From JABMQB01 sp964575025 (lineage in GTDB: Bacteria > Bacteroidota > Bacteroidia > Bacteroidales > Prolixibacteraceae), in NCBI GenBank assembly GCA_964575025.1, contig CAZNPV010000019.1, positions 1 through 64,000 of the forward strand: DNA of 64,000 nucleotides. Reading direction: 5' to 3'. Below, piece after piece: positions 8,517 to 17,777 of the stretch. Below the pieces are notes generated by a model. It did not search any database. It was not told the origin of the DNA and saw nothing but the letters and a program-made list of their open reading frames with translations. Within the stretch, counting starts at the first letter, position 1. Each line of letters begins with the position of its first letter. Position numbers and translations under genes: made by a program.

Positions 8517-10148
8517 ATGTTTTGTAATCAATGCCAGGAAACAGTCAAGAATACAGGCTGTACGGTGAAGGGAGTTTGCGGGAAGAACGAAGAAACTGCC
8601 AATCTTCAGGATTTATTAATTTTTGCCTGCCAGGGGCTTTCGTATCTAACGATTGAAGCACGCAAACATGGAATAGACACCAATGCGGAAAGCAAACACA
8701 TCACCAACTGTTTGTTCATGACCATTACCAACGCCAACTTTGATGATTCGTCCATCGTACAGGCGATTAAAGATTGCCTTTCCTACCGCGATCAGTTAAA
8801 ATCAAAGGTCCAGGTTTCTGAAAATCATGCTTCCATTCACTGGACAGGCGAATCGGAAACTGCATTTTACGAAAAAGCAAAAGAAGTAGGAACCTTAACC
8901 TACGATGCCGATGAAGATATTCGTGGATTAAAACAGTACCTCCTTTTTGGAGCCAAAGGAATGGCTGCCTATACCGAGCATGCCTTCAATCTGGGCTTTA
9001 AAGATCAGGATTTATATACATTCATGGAGGAGACTCTGGTAATGATTACAAAACCGTTTTCCCTGAACGATGCCCTCAACCGGGTTGTAAAAACAGGGGA
9101 ATACGGGGTAAAAGCAATGGCTTTGCTGGACAAGGCCAATACCAGTGCTTTTGGAAACCCTGAAATTACGCAAGTGAACATTGGGGTAGGCAAAAATCCC
9201 GGGATCCTTATCAGCGGACACGATTTAAAAGACCTGGAGCAGTTGTTAATTCAAACCGAAGGCAAAGGAATTGATATTTATACCCATTCCGAAATGCTTC
9301 CGGCCAATGCCTATCCGGCATTAAAAAAATACAAACACCTGGCAGGCAACTACGGCAATGCATGGCATCGCCAGCTACAGGAATTTGAGACCTTCAACGG
9401 GCCAATTCTGTTTACCACCAATTGCCTGGTTCCACCACGCAAAACAACGACCTATAACAACAGGGTCTTTACTACGGGTGCAACGGGAATGCCCGAATGG
9501 AAAAAAATTGACAAAAAATTACCCAACGGACACAAAGACTTTTCAGAAATCATTGAGCTGGCCAAAACCTGCCCTCCACCTGCAGAAATTGAAACCGGTG
9601 AAATAACCATCGGCTTTGCACACAACCAGGTGCTCGCCCTTGCCGACAAAATTCTGGAGGCCATAAATTCAGGTGCCATAAAAAAACTGGTCGTTATGTC
9701 GGGTTGCGATGCACGGCAGAAAACCCGTGATTATTATACCGAATTTGCAAAGCAATTGCCCAACGATACGGTAATCCTCACCTCAGGGTGCGCCAAGTAC
9801 CGGTACAACAAATTAAAATTAGGCGACATCAACGGGATCCCCAGGGTGTTGGATGCAGGACAATGCAACGACAGCTATTCATGGGCTTTTGTGGCGCTTA
9901 AGCTGAAAGAGGTTCTGAAGCTGGATGACATTAACGATCTTCCGATCGTCTTTAACATTGCCTGGTACGAACAAAAAGCCATCATTGTACATCTTGCTTT
10001 GTTGTACCTGGGAATAAAAAATACCCATGTGGGTCCGACATTGCCGGCCTGGTTAACAACAAATTTGTTGAAGATCGTTCAGGATACGTTTGGAGTTCAA
10101 ACCATAAAAACGGTTGAGGAAGACATGAAAATCTTTGGGTTGACATAA
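8517..10148 (+). CDS. hcp: Hydroxylamine reductase / hybrid cluster protein
   Basis: Hcp is a cytoplasmic iron-sulfur protein that reduces hydroxylamine in vitro and acts as a nitric oxide reductase or S-nitrosylase in other bacteria. The 543-residue length and N-terminal Cys pattern C3, C6, C15, C21 match the anaerobe-type (class I) protein with a cubane cluster. The later conserved segments (SGCDARQKTRDYY, LTSGCAKYRYNK, DAGQCNDSYSW) supply ligands of the hybrid Fe-S-O cluster. No Hcr reductase gene is adjacent. It is monocistronic with a strong promoter about 260 bases upstream, so control by nitrosative stress is likely but no regulator site was identified. Confidence 0.97.
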   Translation: MFCNQCQETVKNTGCTVKGVCGKNEETANLQDLLIFACQGLSYLTIEARKHGIDTNAESKHITNCLFMTITNANFDDSSIVQAIKDCLSYRDQLKSKVQVSENHASIHWTGESETAFYEKAKEVGTLTYDADEDIRGLKQYLLFGAKGMAAYTEHAFNLGFKDQDLYTFMEETLVMITKPFSLNDALNRVVKTGEYGVKAMALLDKANTSAFGNPEITQVNIGVGKNPGILISGHDLKDLEQLLIQTEGKGIDIYTHSEMLPANAYPALKKYKHLAGNYGNAWHRQLQEFETFNGPILFTTNCLVPPRKTTTYNNRVFTTGATGMPEWKKIDKKLPNGHKDFSEIIELAKTCPPPAEIETGEITIGFAHNQVLALADKILEAINSGAIKKLVVMSGCDARQKTRDYYTEFAKQLPNDTVILTSGCAKYRYNKLKLGDINGIPRVLDAGQCNDSYSWAFVALKLKEVLKLDDINDLPIVFNIAWYEQKAIIVHLALLYLGIKNTHVGPTLPAWLTTNLLKIVQDTFGVQTIKTVEEDMKIFGLT

Positions 10149-10190
10149 AAAATACCGGGTTTCGTTTTTTTTTATACTGCCGGATAGGGA

Positions 10191-12170
10191 TTACCCCTCA
10201 TTGGAAAACAATTCAAATGCCAGGTTGACCTGTTCCGGATCTCCCAACACATACACCGTATCATCCGGTTCAAAGATGGTTTCCGGAGTGGGATGTTCAA
10301 TTATTTCAGTCCCTCTCCTGATAGCCAGCAAAGTAACTCCGGTTTCTGTTCTCAACCGGATCTCGGCGAGTGAACGGCCGGCAGCCTTTGCATTGGATTC
10401 TACGGTGATGGCAGAAATATTCATGTTCGGAAGCTCATCAAATATCGTAGGTTGATTAAGAATATCCTTTTCGGAGAATTCCCCTAAATTCAGATTCCGG
10501 ATATGGGTTAATATTCGATTCACCTCTTTCTGGGGATATAATTTCTGAACCAGAACCCGGTTAAACATGTCGATGGCAATTTCCAGTTTTTCAGGAAAAA
10601 CCTGATCAGCCCCGATTTTGTATAATTGTTCAACATTCTCAATGTGTTTGACTCTGGCTATGATATAGGCCTTTTTATTCAGGTTTCTTACTTTCTCTGT
10701 AATGGCCATCGAGGGGATGAGGCTCCCAACCGATATTAAAACTATTTCTGCGCTGTCAACATGCGCTTTTAACAAGATCGGTTCATTCACAGCATCTCCG
10801 TAAACAACCACTTCTCCGTTCTGGATCTTCTCTTTTGCAATTAAAGGATCGAATATAATAGAAACATGGTGTATGTTGTTTAGAGATGCCATTTTAGACA
10901 GTTTCAGGGCACTGTTGTCTTTTCCAATTATGACAACATGATTTCTCAGATCAGGAATTTCAATTTCCTGCAATGGAAATATTCCGTTTACAAGGTATTC
11001 CGGAAGGGGGAGTTTTAATAGGACATTGGCCAGGGGTAACGATAGTTTCATGATAAAAGGGGTCAGCGCCATAGTGATGACCGCAACAGCCAGGAACAAC
11101 TGATAATAATATGCATTCAAAACGGAATTATTGAGTCCGATTTTTGCTAAAATAAAAGAAAATTCCCCTACCTGGCTTAGTGCGAATCCGACCAATACGA
11201 CCCCCCGGAAAGTATGCCCGAGAATAAATCCCGTTCCTCCGGCAATAAGCGCTTTCAGAATAATTACCAGTCCGACACTTAAAATAATAAGGGGATAATT
11301 GTCTGCCACAAAATTCAGATCCAGCAACATCCCTATGGATACAAAAAAGAAACTGGTGAAGGTATCCTTAAAAGGGAGAAGATTCGAAAAGGCATTGTGG
11401 CTGTAGGGTGATTCAGAAACCATTAAGCCCGCTAAAAAGGCTCCAAATGCCAGGGACATGCCTAACTGATACGTTAAAAGAGCAATGGCCAGACAGATGA
11501 GAAAAATACTCATCGTAAACAGTTCCTGATTTTTTGTCTGGGCTATCAGATACAGAAGTTTAGGTAACAACCATTTATTTCCGGCATACACAAAACCCAG
11601 AATAAAAACAGCCTTCATAGCCAGAACCAGCAATTCCCTGGATAGGTTCACTTCGTTGTTCCCGATCAGATTTGTGAATAACAACAACGGAACCAGCATC
11701 AGGTCCTGAAAAATAAGAATGCCTAAAACAGTACGTCCATAATTCGATGTCAGTTCCGATCGTTCCTGCAATAACTTCAATACAAGGGCTGAACTGCTAA
11801 GAGCTGTAAGAAAACCAATAAAAACACCGGTCTGCCAGTCAAGATTGTAAAATCTTGTAACTACATAAAATATTCCGGCTGTCAGGAGAACCTGAAACAA
11901 ACCTCCAAAAAAAACAATTCTCCGGATCTTCAGAAGATGCTTAAGGGAAAACTCCATGCCGATCGTAAAAAGCAACAGGATCACACCAATTTCAGCCAGA
12001 ATCTCAATTTCATGCTCTCCCCTGACCAATGATAGCAAATGAGGGCCGGCAATGATTCCGGTCATCAGATACCCCACAACAGTAGGGACCTTTATTCTTG
12101 TAAAAACCAAATTGACCAGTGTGGAAAGGGCAAAGATTACTACAATATCTTTTAGTATTGAGAAGTCCAT
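10191..12170 (-). CDS. Kef/YbaL-type cation:proton antiporter
   Basis: This inner-membrane CPA2 antiporter probably exchanges K+ or Na+ for protons. Residues 1-380 form the Na/H exchanger domain of about 12 helices. Residues about 410-530 form a TrkA-N/RCK Rossmann domain beginning HVVIIGKDNSALKLSKMA, which binds nucleotide. Residues about 570-655 form a TrkA-C domain ending TVYVLGDPEQVNLAFELF. The domain order matches KefB/KefC/YbaL. The RCK glycine motif is weak (GKDNSA rather than GxGxxG), so ligand preference may differ. It is convergent with hcp and divergent from the GH8 gene. Confidence 0.9.
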   Translation of the reverse strand: MDFSILKDIVVIFALSTLVNLVFTRIKVPTVVGYLMTGIIAGPHLLSLVRGEHEIEILAEIGVILLLFTIGMEFSLKHLLKIRRIVFFGGLFQVLLTAGIFYVVTRFYNLDWQTGVFIGFLTALSSSALVLKLLQERSELTSNYGRTVLGILIFQDLMLVPLLLFTNLIGNNEVNLSRELLVLAMKAVFILGFVYAGNKWLLPKLLYLIAQTKNQELFTMSIFLICLAIALLTYQLGMSLAFGAFLAGLMVSESPYSHNAFSNLLPFKDTFTSFFFVSIGMLLDLNFVADNYPLIILSVGLVIILKALIAGGTGFILGHTFRGVVLVGFALSQVGEFSFILAKIGLNNSVLNAYYYQLFLAVAVITMALTPFIMKLSLPLANVLLKLPLPEYLVNGIFPLQEIEIPDLRNHVVIIGKDNSALKLSKMASLNNIHHVSIIFDPLIAKEKIQNGEVVVYGDAVNEPILLKAHVDSAEIVLISVGSLIPSMAITEKVRNLNKKAYIIARVKHIENVEQLYKIGADQVFPEKLEIAIDMFNRVLVQKLYPQKEVNRILTHIRNLNLGEFSEKDILNQPTIFDELPNMNISAITVESNAKAAGRSLAEIRLRTETGVTLLAIRRGTEIIEHPTPETIFEPDDTVYVLGDPEQVNLAFELFSNEG

Positions 12171-12220
12171 CAGGTTTTAAAATTCAAGGACAATATAATA
12201 AATCCGGTTGATAAATTCTA

Positions 12221-12251
12221 TTTGCATATACAAATTTGTGTTGTACCTTTC
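12221..12251 (+). promoter_or_regulatory. Promoter of the GH8 gene
   Basis: TTTG (12221-12224), a 19-base spacer and TACCTTTC (12244-12251) fit the Bacteroidota -33/-7 arrangement, with C in place of the final G. The start of transcription would be about 18 bases before the ATG at 12276. Confidence 0.6.
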
Positions 12252-12275
12252 GGACTTTAACCTAAACTGATTTCT

Positions 12276-13589
12276 ATGAAACGAATAATGTATCTCACGA
12301 CTCTGTTTATTTTTACTATTCTTTTGGTTCCCGGAGTTTCAGGGCAACTGTCGGGGGATTGTGAAAAAGATGTGGAAGATCCCCGTGGTAAAATGGTTCC
12401 CTGGGAAAAGGGTGCCTGGGAAACAGGCAAGTACCGCAATGTTTTTCTTGAAGCCGGATATTCACAGGAAGCCATTGAAGCCAAACTGGCCAAAGCCTAT
12501 CACGATCTTTTTGAAGGTCCCAACAGGGTTTATTTTGAGGTAGAGGATTCTCTGGCTTACGTTTCGGATCTTAAAAACCATGATGCCCGCACCGAGGGAC
12601 TTTCCTACGGAATGATGGTAGCTGTTCAGCTGGATAAAAAAGAGGTTTTTGACCGGTTGTGGCGGTGGACAAGAAAATACATGCAACATCAGGAAGGTCC
12701 AAGGGAAGCCTACTTTGCCTGGAGTGTGGAACCCAAAACCGGAAAACACAATTCCGAAGGATCTGCCTCCGACGGAGAATTTTATTTTGTAACCGCTTTG
12801 TTGTTTGCCTCCAACCGCTGGGGAAACGATTCCGGAATTGACTATTATGCGGAAGCCCGAAGAATCCTGGATGCTATGTGGAGCAAAGACGGAACCGGTG
12901 GAATACGGAATGTGATCAATGTGGAGCACAAACAGATCAACTTTGTACCGGATGATTCCGGATACAACTGGACCGATCCTTCGTACCATTTACCTGCTTT
13001 CTGGGAAATCTGGGCCGAGTATGCCAACGACGGACATGAGCAATTTTACCGTGACTGTGCCGATACAGCCCGTGTTTTCCTCCACAGAGCCTGTAACCGG
13101 GAAACAGCATTGAATACCGATGCCACCGAATTCAGCGGTAAACCTATAAGCAGGGGATTCATGAGGGCAGCCTTCCGCTTTGACTCATGGAGAGTACCCA
13201 TGAACATTGCGATGGATTATGCATGGTATGCCAAAGATACCGGGTGGCAGCAGGACTATGGCAAACGATTTCAGAACTTTCTTTTCTGCCGGGGTATCGA
13301 CACCTTTGAAGACCAGTTCAATTTAGACGGAACTCCTCCTGAATGGATCCTTCCTGCCGGAGGATATCAGAAACTGCGCCATTCACTGGGGTTGGTCGCT
13401 ACATCAGCAGCTGCTTCCCTCATGGGAACCCAGGCTAAAAGCTGGAAATTTGTCGATGCCCTATGGAACGCAAAACTGGAACCCTATGAAGACGGCTATT
13501 TTGATCCCTATTACGATGGATTGCTGTATCTCTTCAGTCTGATGCACCTGAGCGGAAACTACAGGATCATCAGGCCCGCAACAAATTAG
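12276..13589 (+). CDS. Glycoside hydrolase family 8, exo-oligoxylanase type
   Basis: The protein has a signal peptide (residues 1-23, ending VSG) and a single GH8 alpha/alpha-barrel domain. Its sequence resembles reducing-end xylose-releasing exo-oligoxylanases (Rex), which trim xylose from the reducing end of xylo-oligosaccharides by inversion. Glu107 in EGLSYGMM is the expected general acid, and Asp166 in SASDGEFYF lies in the conserved substrate region; a base Asp is plausible near NTDATEF. Export suggests periplasmic or surface action. It stands alone, with no SusC/D pair or other carbohydrate enzyme adjacent. Specificity for xylan rather than chitosan or glucan is a family inference. Confidence 0.88.
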   Translation: MKRIMYLTTLFIFTILLVPGVSGQLSGDCEKDVEDPRGKMVPWEKGAWETGKYRNVFLEAGYSQEAIEAKLAKAYHDLFEGPNRVYFEVEDSLAYVSDLKNHDARTEGLSYGMMVAVQLDKKEVFDRLWRWTRKYMQHQEGPREAYFAWSVEPKTGKHNSEGSASDGEFYFVTALLFASNRWGNDSGIDYYAEARRILDAMWSKDGTGGIRNVINVEHKQINFVPDDSGYNWTDPSYHLPAFWEIWAEYANDGHEQFYRDCADTARVFLHRACNRETALNTDATEFSGKPISRGFMRAAFRFDSWRVPMNIAMDYAWYAKDTGWQQDYGKRFQNFLFCRGIDTFEDQFNLDGTPPEWILPAGGYQKLRHSLGLVATSAAASLMGTQAKSWKFVDALWNAKLEPYEDGYFDPYYDGLLYLFSLMHLSGNYRIIRPATN

Positions 13590-13745
13590 CCGCAAACAGA
13601 GAGAACACATTCACAATCAGGCTGTAAAAAGAGAGGGTAAACAGGATTCCCTGTTTCTTCATACTCCGGAACTATCTGAAGAATCTTTTTAATCCCATAA
13701 GAAAAAATTCTTCAGGTAAAATTTGATATCTGATTAAATTGGGAT

Positions 13746-14453
13746 TTAAAAGATAAATCCGTTGTAGGTTTCAAATTTCCACATTTCCAGAATATTTATC
13801 AGCTCCATTTCATACGGTTTATAGCGTTGGTTTTTTGAAACCAGGAGAAAGGTTTTGTTTCTTTCCACCTGGTTATACACCAGCTTAAAAACAATTCCTT
13901 CGTCTTTGGTAACGATGATGCAGGGGGTTCCATCTTTCACCTCCTGCCAGTTTTCGATATAGGAAGCGGTTACCCAGGATCCCTCAGCTACAGGCAACAT
14001 GGAGTCTCCTTTGATCTGGAAAGTACGGTACGTTTTTCCACCGGGAAGGAAGGGCAGGGAAAAATGTGGCAGCGAAGCAATGAAATCAGGATCGGCAAAA
14101 CCTGCAGTGTAGCCTGCATGGGCTTTCCCAGGAACCATTTCAATATTCTCTTCACCTTCCGGGTCTACAGAAATCGTAAGCAACCGGAGTTTTTTCCCGG
14201 TCACATCTACATCAAAACCGTTTTCAATCTGCGAAAGCTGGAACTCCGAAAGCTGCTTCAAATCGTAACGGATCAGGGCATCCAGGGAGACAGAAAAGTA
14301 ATCGGCTATCCGGACAAGAACCTTAAACGGTGGCTGAACATTTTTTTCATACCCCGAAAGGGTGGTCCGGGTCAACTCCAGCGACCGGGCCAGATCGGCC
14401 TGAGATCGCTTTCTGCGCTTCCTGAGAAATTTCAGATTTTCTGCAAAATACAT
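13746..14453 (-). CDS. XRE-S24 (LexA/CI-like) self-cleaving repressor
   Basis: Residues about 5-62 form an XRE helix-turn-helix (QADLARSLELTRTTLSGYE). A peptidase S24 domain follows, with a putative Ala113-Gly114 cleavage site (KAHAGY), nucleophile Ser151 (IKGDSMLP) and general base Lys190 (VFKLVYN). Spacing matches LexA/UmuD-type autoproteolysis. The gene is divergent from dinB, with overlapping palindromes beside the dinB start, so it most likely represses dinB and perhaps other damage genes until DNA damage triggers cleavage. This SOS role is inferred from architecture and neighbour. A minus-strand -7 box lies 25-32 bases upstream. Confidence 0.9.
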   Translation of the reverse strand: MYFAENLKFLRKRRKRSQADLARSLELTRTTLSGYEKNVQPPFKVLVRIADYFSVSLDALIRYDLKQLSEFQLSQIENGFDVDVTGKKLRLLTISVDPEGEENIEMVPGKAHAGYTAGFADPDFIASLPHFSLPFLPGGKTYRTFQIKGDSMLPVAEGSWVTASYIENWQEVKDGTPCIIVTKDEGIVFKLVYNQVERNKTFLLVSKNQRYKPYEMELINILEMWKFETYNGFIF

Positions 14454-14477
14454 AATCTATGCTTTTAAGAATGAATA

Positions 14478-14485
14478 CAAAATTA
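14478..14485 (-). promoter_or_regulatory. -7 box of the S24 repressor gene
   Basis: The minus strand reads TAATTTTG, matching TAnnTTTG, about 25 bases before the repressor ATG. No clear -33 TTTG was found at the expected distance. Confidence 0.45.
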
Positions 14486-14627
14486 CGGATTTCTCCCCCA
14501 CCCAGACAGGCTGTGGCTCAATTTCCCCTCCAACCTGCAGAATGATCCATCCTCTGCTTCCATCCGCCTGTTTTTTTTCATTTCGTGTCATACATTTCAA
14601 AGATAATAAAAATATGATTATATTATA

Positions 14628-14654
14628 GTCAGATTACTGACAATAATATTGTCA
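14628..14654 (+). promoter_or_regulatory. Overlapping palindromic operators before dinB
   Basis: TGACAATA-A-TATTGTCA (14638-14654) is a perfect 8-1-8 palindrome ending three bases before the dinB ATG. GTCAG-ATTA-CTGAC (14628-14641) is a second perfect palindrome that shares its TGAC. A dimeric XRE-S24 repressor encoded just upstream on the other strand is the obvious candidate to bind here and block transcription or translation initiation of dinB. Confidence 0.65.
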
Positions 14655-14657
14655 TTT

Positions 14658-15818
14658 ATGAACAGAACCATTGTACATCTTGATATGGATACTTTTTTTG
14701 TATCCTGTGAGCGGCTCTTCGACAACAGGTTGAACGGTCGTCCGGTATTGATTGGGGGTCTGTCTGACCGAAGCGTGGTAGCAGCCTGTAGTTACGAAGC
14801 CCGAACGTATGGAATCCATTCGGCCATGCCAATGAAGATGGCCCGTACTCTTTGTCCCCATGCGGTGATTATCCGGGGAAACAGCGGTATCTACAGCCAG
14901 TTTTCTGACACGGTAACGGACATAATCAGGGAAAGGGCCCCTCTGTTTGAAAAGTCTTCCATTGATGAATTTTACATCGACATAAGCGGTATGGACCGGT
15001 TTGTACGACAAAGCTATTTATGGGCGAATGAATTGCGTGAGAAAATCATCAAAGAAACCCATCTGCCCCTATCGTTCGGATTATCGGTCAATAAAACTGT
15101 TTCAAAAGTAGGAACCGGGGAAGCCAAACCAAACAACGGCATGGAAATTCCCAGGGGAAGAGAAAAACTGTTCCTGGCTCCCCTATCCATTCAAAAAATT
15201 CCCATGGTAGGCTCCCAAACCTATCGTTTATTACGAAGCATGGGGATCATAAAGATCAAAACCATCCAGGAAATGCCTGTTGAAATGATGGAAAGTGTTT
15301 TGGGAATAAACGGGATAGTTATATGGAAAAAAGCCCTGGGAATTGACAATTCGCCGGTAGAGCAGTATCGTGAACGCAAATCAATTTCCGTAGAGCGAAC
15401 CTTTGATAAAGACACTACCGACGTCCGGAAACTACAAAGTATTTTATATGGTATGGCCGGAAACCTGGCTTACCAGTTGCGGAAGGAGTGTAAACTCACT
15501 TCCTGTGTAACCGTAAAAATCAGATACTCTGATTTCCAGACCCACAGTATGCAGAAACGGATTCCCTATACTTCTCTGGACCATACCCTGATTGATACGG
15601 TGATGGACTTGTTTAACAAAATATATAACCGCCGGGTGCTCCTGCGCCTGGTAGGGGTCCGCTTCAGTCATTTAACAGGAGGAACTTACCAGATAAGGCT
15701 CTTTGAGGATTCAGAAAAAATGATCAGGCTGTACCAGGCTATGGACAAGGTACGAAACCGGTATGGACCGGATGCTCTCAAACGAGCGGTTACCATGAAG
15801 AATTCATCCGATGAATAG
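14658..15818 (+). CDS. dinB: DNA polymerase IV (Y family)
   Basis: This error-prone polymerase extends past damaged or misaligned template bases. The 386-residue protein begins with the canonical HLDMDTFF (Asp9 metal ligand), carries SSIDEFYID with Asp103-Glu104, a steric patch SYEARTYG, and a C-terminal little-finger domain (about 240-350). I start at the ATG at 14658; a TTG nine bases earlier lies inside the operator palindrome and would only add three residues. A C-terminal beta-clamp peptide is not obvious. It is divergent from the S24 repressor gene, suggesting damage-inducible control. Confidence 0.95.
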   Translation: MNRTIVHLDMDTFFVSCERLFDNRLNGRPVLIGGLSDRSVVAACSYEARTYGIHSAMPMKMARTLCPHAVIIRGNSGIYSQFSDTVTDIIRERAPLFEKSSIDEFYIDISGMDRFVRQSYLWANELREKIIKETHLPLSFGLSVNKTVSKVGTGEAKPNNGMEIPRGREKLFLAPLSIQKIPMVGSQTYRLLRSMGIIKIKTIQEMPVEMMESVLGINGIVIWKKALGIDNSPVEQYRERKSISVERTFDKDTTDVRKLQSILYGMAGNLAYQLRKECKLTSCVTVKIRYSDFQTHSMQKRIPYTSLDHTLIDTVMDLFNKIYNRRVLLRLVGVRFSHLTGGTYQIRLFEDSEKMIRLYQAMDKVRNRYGPDALKRAVTMKNSSDE

Positions 15819-15879
15819 CAGAGAGATACCCCTGTTTCAGTAACAAAAAAGCCTTCTGTTCACTCAGGATCATCTGATC

Positions 15880-17670
15880 CTACATCCTTTCTGGCATTTC
15901 GATTCCAAGCAGTCCCATGCCTTTTCTCAGTACCCTGGCAACTATTTCCGAAAGCACCAGCCTGAGGTTTATCATTTCCTCCGTTTCGGCCTTCAGGATC
16001 GAATGGTCGTGGTAAAACTGATTGAATTCTTTGGCCAGTTCATAACAATAATTTGCTATCAATGCAGGGCTGTAAGTATTTCCGGATTCCAACACCACTT
16101 CCGGGAAACGGGTTATGAGCTTAAGGAGTTCTGTTTCTTTTCTGAGCAGCACTATTTCCTGTCCCGGCATCTCCTTTTTCAATCCGGATTCCGCGGCTTT
16201 CCGTATCACAGAACGAATACGGGCATAGGTATATTGAATAAAAGGGCCTGTATTTCCGTTGAAGTCGATCGACTCCTCCGGATTAAAAAGCATGTTTTTT
16301 TTGGGGTCTACCTTGAGAATAAAATATTTCAGGGCTCCAAGTGCGATGATCCGATAGGTATCGTTTGCTTCCTGCGGGGAGAGGGTATCGAGTTTTCCCA
16401 GTTCACAGGACATTTTTCTGGCCACCTCAACCATTTCTGCAATCAGGTCATCGGCATCCACTACTTTCCCCTCGCGGGATTTCATTTTTCCGGAGGGTAA
16501 TTCCACCATACCGTAGGAAAAATGGAAAAGCTCCCTCCCCCATTTGTACCCCAGTTTATCCAACAAAAGTGCCAGCACCTGAAAATGATAATTTTGCTCA
16601 TTTCCAACTACATACACCATTTTATCAATGGGGTAATCATCGAAGCGCATTTTGGCAGTACCGATATCCTGGGTTATATATACCGAAGTTCCGTCGCTTC
16701 GGAGCAAAAGCTTCTGTTCCAGATCAGCCGATGAAAGATCGGCCCACACGGAATGATCGTCCTTCCGGTAAAAAATGCCCTGGTCTAACCCACGCATCAC
16801 CTCTTTTTTCCCTTCAATATAGGTATCTGATTCGTAATAAATTTTGTCAAAATCAATGCCCAGGTTCTTATAGGTTTCATTGAATCCTTCGTATACCCAT
16901 GCGTTCATCATCTTCCAGATTGCCACGGTATCCTTGTCGTTGGCTTCCCATTTTCGAAGAAGGTCTCTTGCTTCGTCCATGAGGGGTGTTTTGAGTTTTG
17001 CTTCCTCTTTTTCCACACCCGAGGCAATCAGTACTTCTGCCTGTTTCTGGTTTTCCTGTTCGAATTTAACGTAGAAGTCACCTACCAGATGGTCGCCTTT
17101 TTTGCCGGTTGATTCGGGTGTTTGCCCGTTCCCCCATCTTTTCCACGCCAGCATCGACTTACAGATATGGATTCCCCGATCATTGACAATATTGGTTTTA
17201 ACTACTTTGTACCCATTGGCTTTTAAAATTTCACTTAATGAATATCCTAATAAATTATTCCGTATATGTCCCAGGTGCAAGGGTTTATTGGTATTTGGCG
17301 AAGAATATTCGACCATCACTAATTTTGAATCTTCAGCGACAGGTTTCAATCCGAAATGCGGGTTATTGAAAGCTTCAGCCAGGATTTCCACCCAGTGGGA
17401 TGCGTGGATGGTCAGGTTCAGGAATCCCTTAACCACATTAAATTGAACTACGGTGTAAGAATGCTCTTTCAGGTACTCTCCGATTTCTGTCGCCGTTTGT
17501 TCGGGTGTTTTTTTCGATACACGCAACAATGGAAATACCACCAGGGTCCTGTCTCCATCAAAATCTTTGCGGGTTTCCTGAAGCTGGATCTGAGAATCGT
17601 CAACCTCCTGACCATAGAGGGAAAACAGCGCCTTTTTTATCTCCTCAAGCAATACAATTGCGATATCCAT
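15880..17670 (-). CDS. argS: Arginyl-tRNA synthetase
   Basis: ArgS charges tRNA-Arg with arginine in the cytoplasm. The 596 residues contain the N-terminal Arg-tRNA-synt domain (1-90), the class I catalytic core with HLGH at 132-135 (HIGH motif) and a KMSK-like GKMKSREGKVVDAD segment near residue 395, and the C-terminal DALR anticodon-binding domain from about 475. The length is close to the family norm. No defect is visible. It is convergent with dinB and has its own TAnnTTTG promoter immediately upstream, separated from the OmpA-like gene by a terminator. Confidence 0.97.
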   Translation of the reverse strand: MDIAIVLLEEIKKALFSLYGQEVDDSQIQLQETRKDFDGDRTLVVFPLLRVSKKTPEQTATEIGEYLKEHSYTVVQFNVVKGFLNLTIHASHWVEILAEAFNNPHFGLKPVAEDSKLVMVEYSSPNTNKPLHLGHIRNNLLGYSLSEILKANGYKVVKTNIVNDRGIHICKSMLAWKRWGNGQTPESTGKKGDHLVGDFYVKFEQENQKQAEVLIASGVEKEEAKLKTPLMDEARDLLRKWEANDKDTVAIWKMMNAWVYEGFNETYKNLGIDFDKIYYESDTYIEGKKEVMRGLDQGIFYRKDDHSVWADLSSADLEQKLLLRSDGTSVYITQDIGTAKMRFDDYPIDKMVYVVGNEQNYHFQVLALLLDKLGYKWGRELFHFSYGMVELPSGKMKSREGKVVDADDLIAEMVEVARKMSCELGKLDTLSPQEANDTYRIIALGALKYFILKVDPKKNMLFNPEESIDFNGNTGPFIQYTYARIRSVIRKAAESGLKKEMPGQEIVLLRKETELLKLITRFPEVVLESGNTYSPALIANYCYELAKEFNQFYHDHSILKAETEEMINLRLVLSEIVARVLRKGMGLLGIEMPERM

Positions 17671-17693
17671 TTTTTGTTTTTTAAGCTGAAGGG

Positions 17694-17726
17694 CAAAGAT
17701 AATATTTTATAAAACGTAAAAACAAA
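17694..17726 (-). promoter_or_regulatory. Promoter of argS
   Basis: The minus strand carries TATCTTTG (17694-17701) with TTTG (17723-17726) 21 bases upstream. The leader before the argS ATG at 17670 would be only about 17 bases. The -33 element overlaps the T-tract of the upstream gene's terminator. Confidence 0.55.
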
Positions 17727-17750
17727 AAAAAACCCCGCCGGAAGGCGGGG
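17723..17750 (-). terminator. Intrinsic terminator of the OmpA gene
   Basis: Read on the minus strand, CCCCGCC pairs with GGCGGGG (17733-17739 and 17744-17750) around a four-base loop and is followed by nine or more T. It terminates the OmpA-like gene upstream of argS. Confidence 0.92.
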
Positions 17751-17777
17751 TATCTATTCAATAGACCCATTTATGAA

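Noticed and set aside
13639..13656. AAACAGG/CCTGTTT hairpin after the GH8 gene as a terminator
   Set aside because: The stem is short and only CTTC, not a T-run, follows. It was left unannotated.
15866..15881. AGGATCA-TC-TGATCCT palindrome between dinB and argS as a terminator
   Set aside because: It overlaps the argS stop codon and lacks a T-run on either side.
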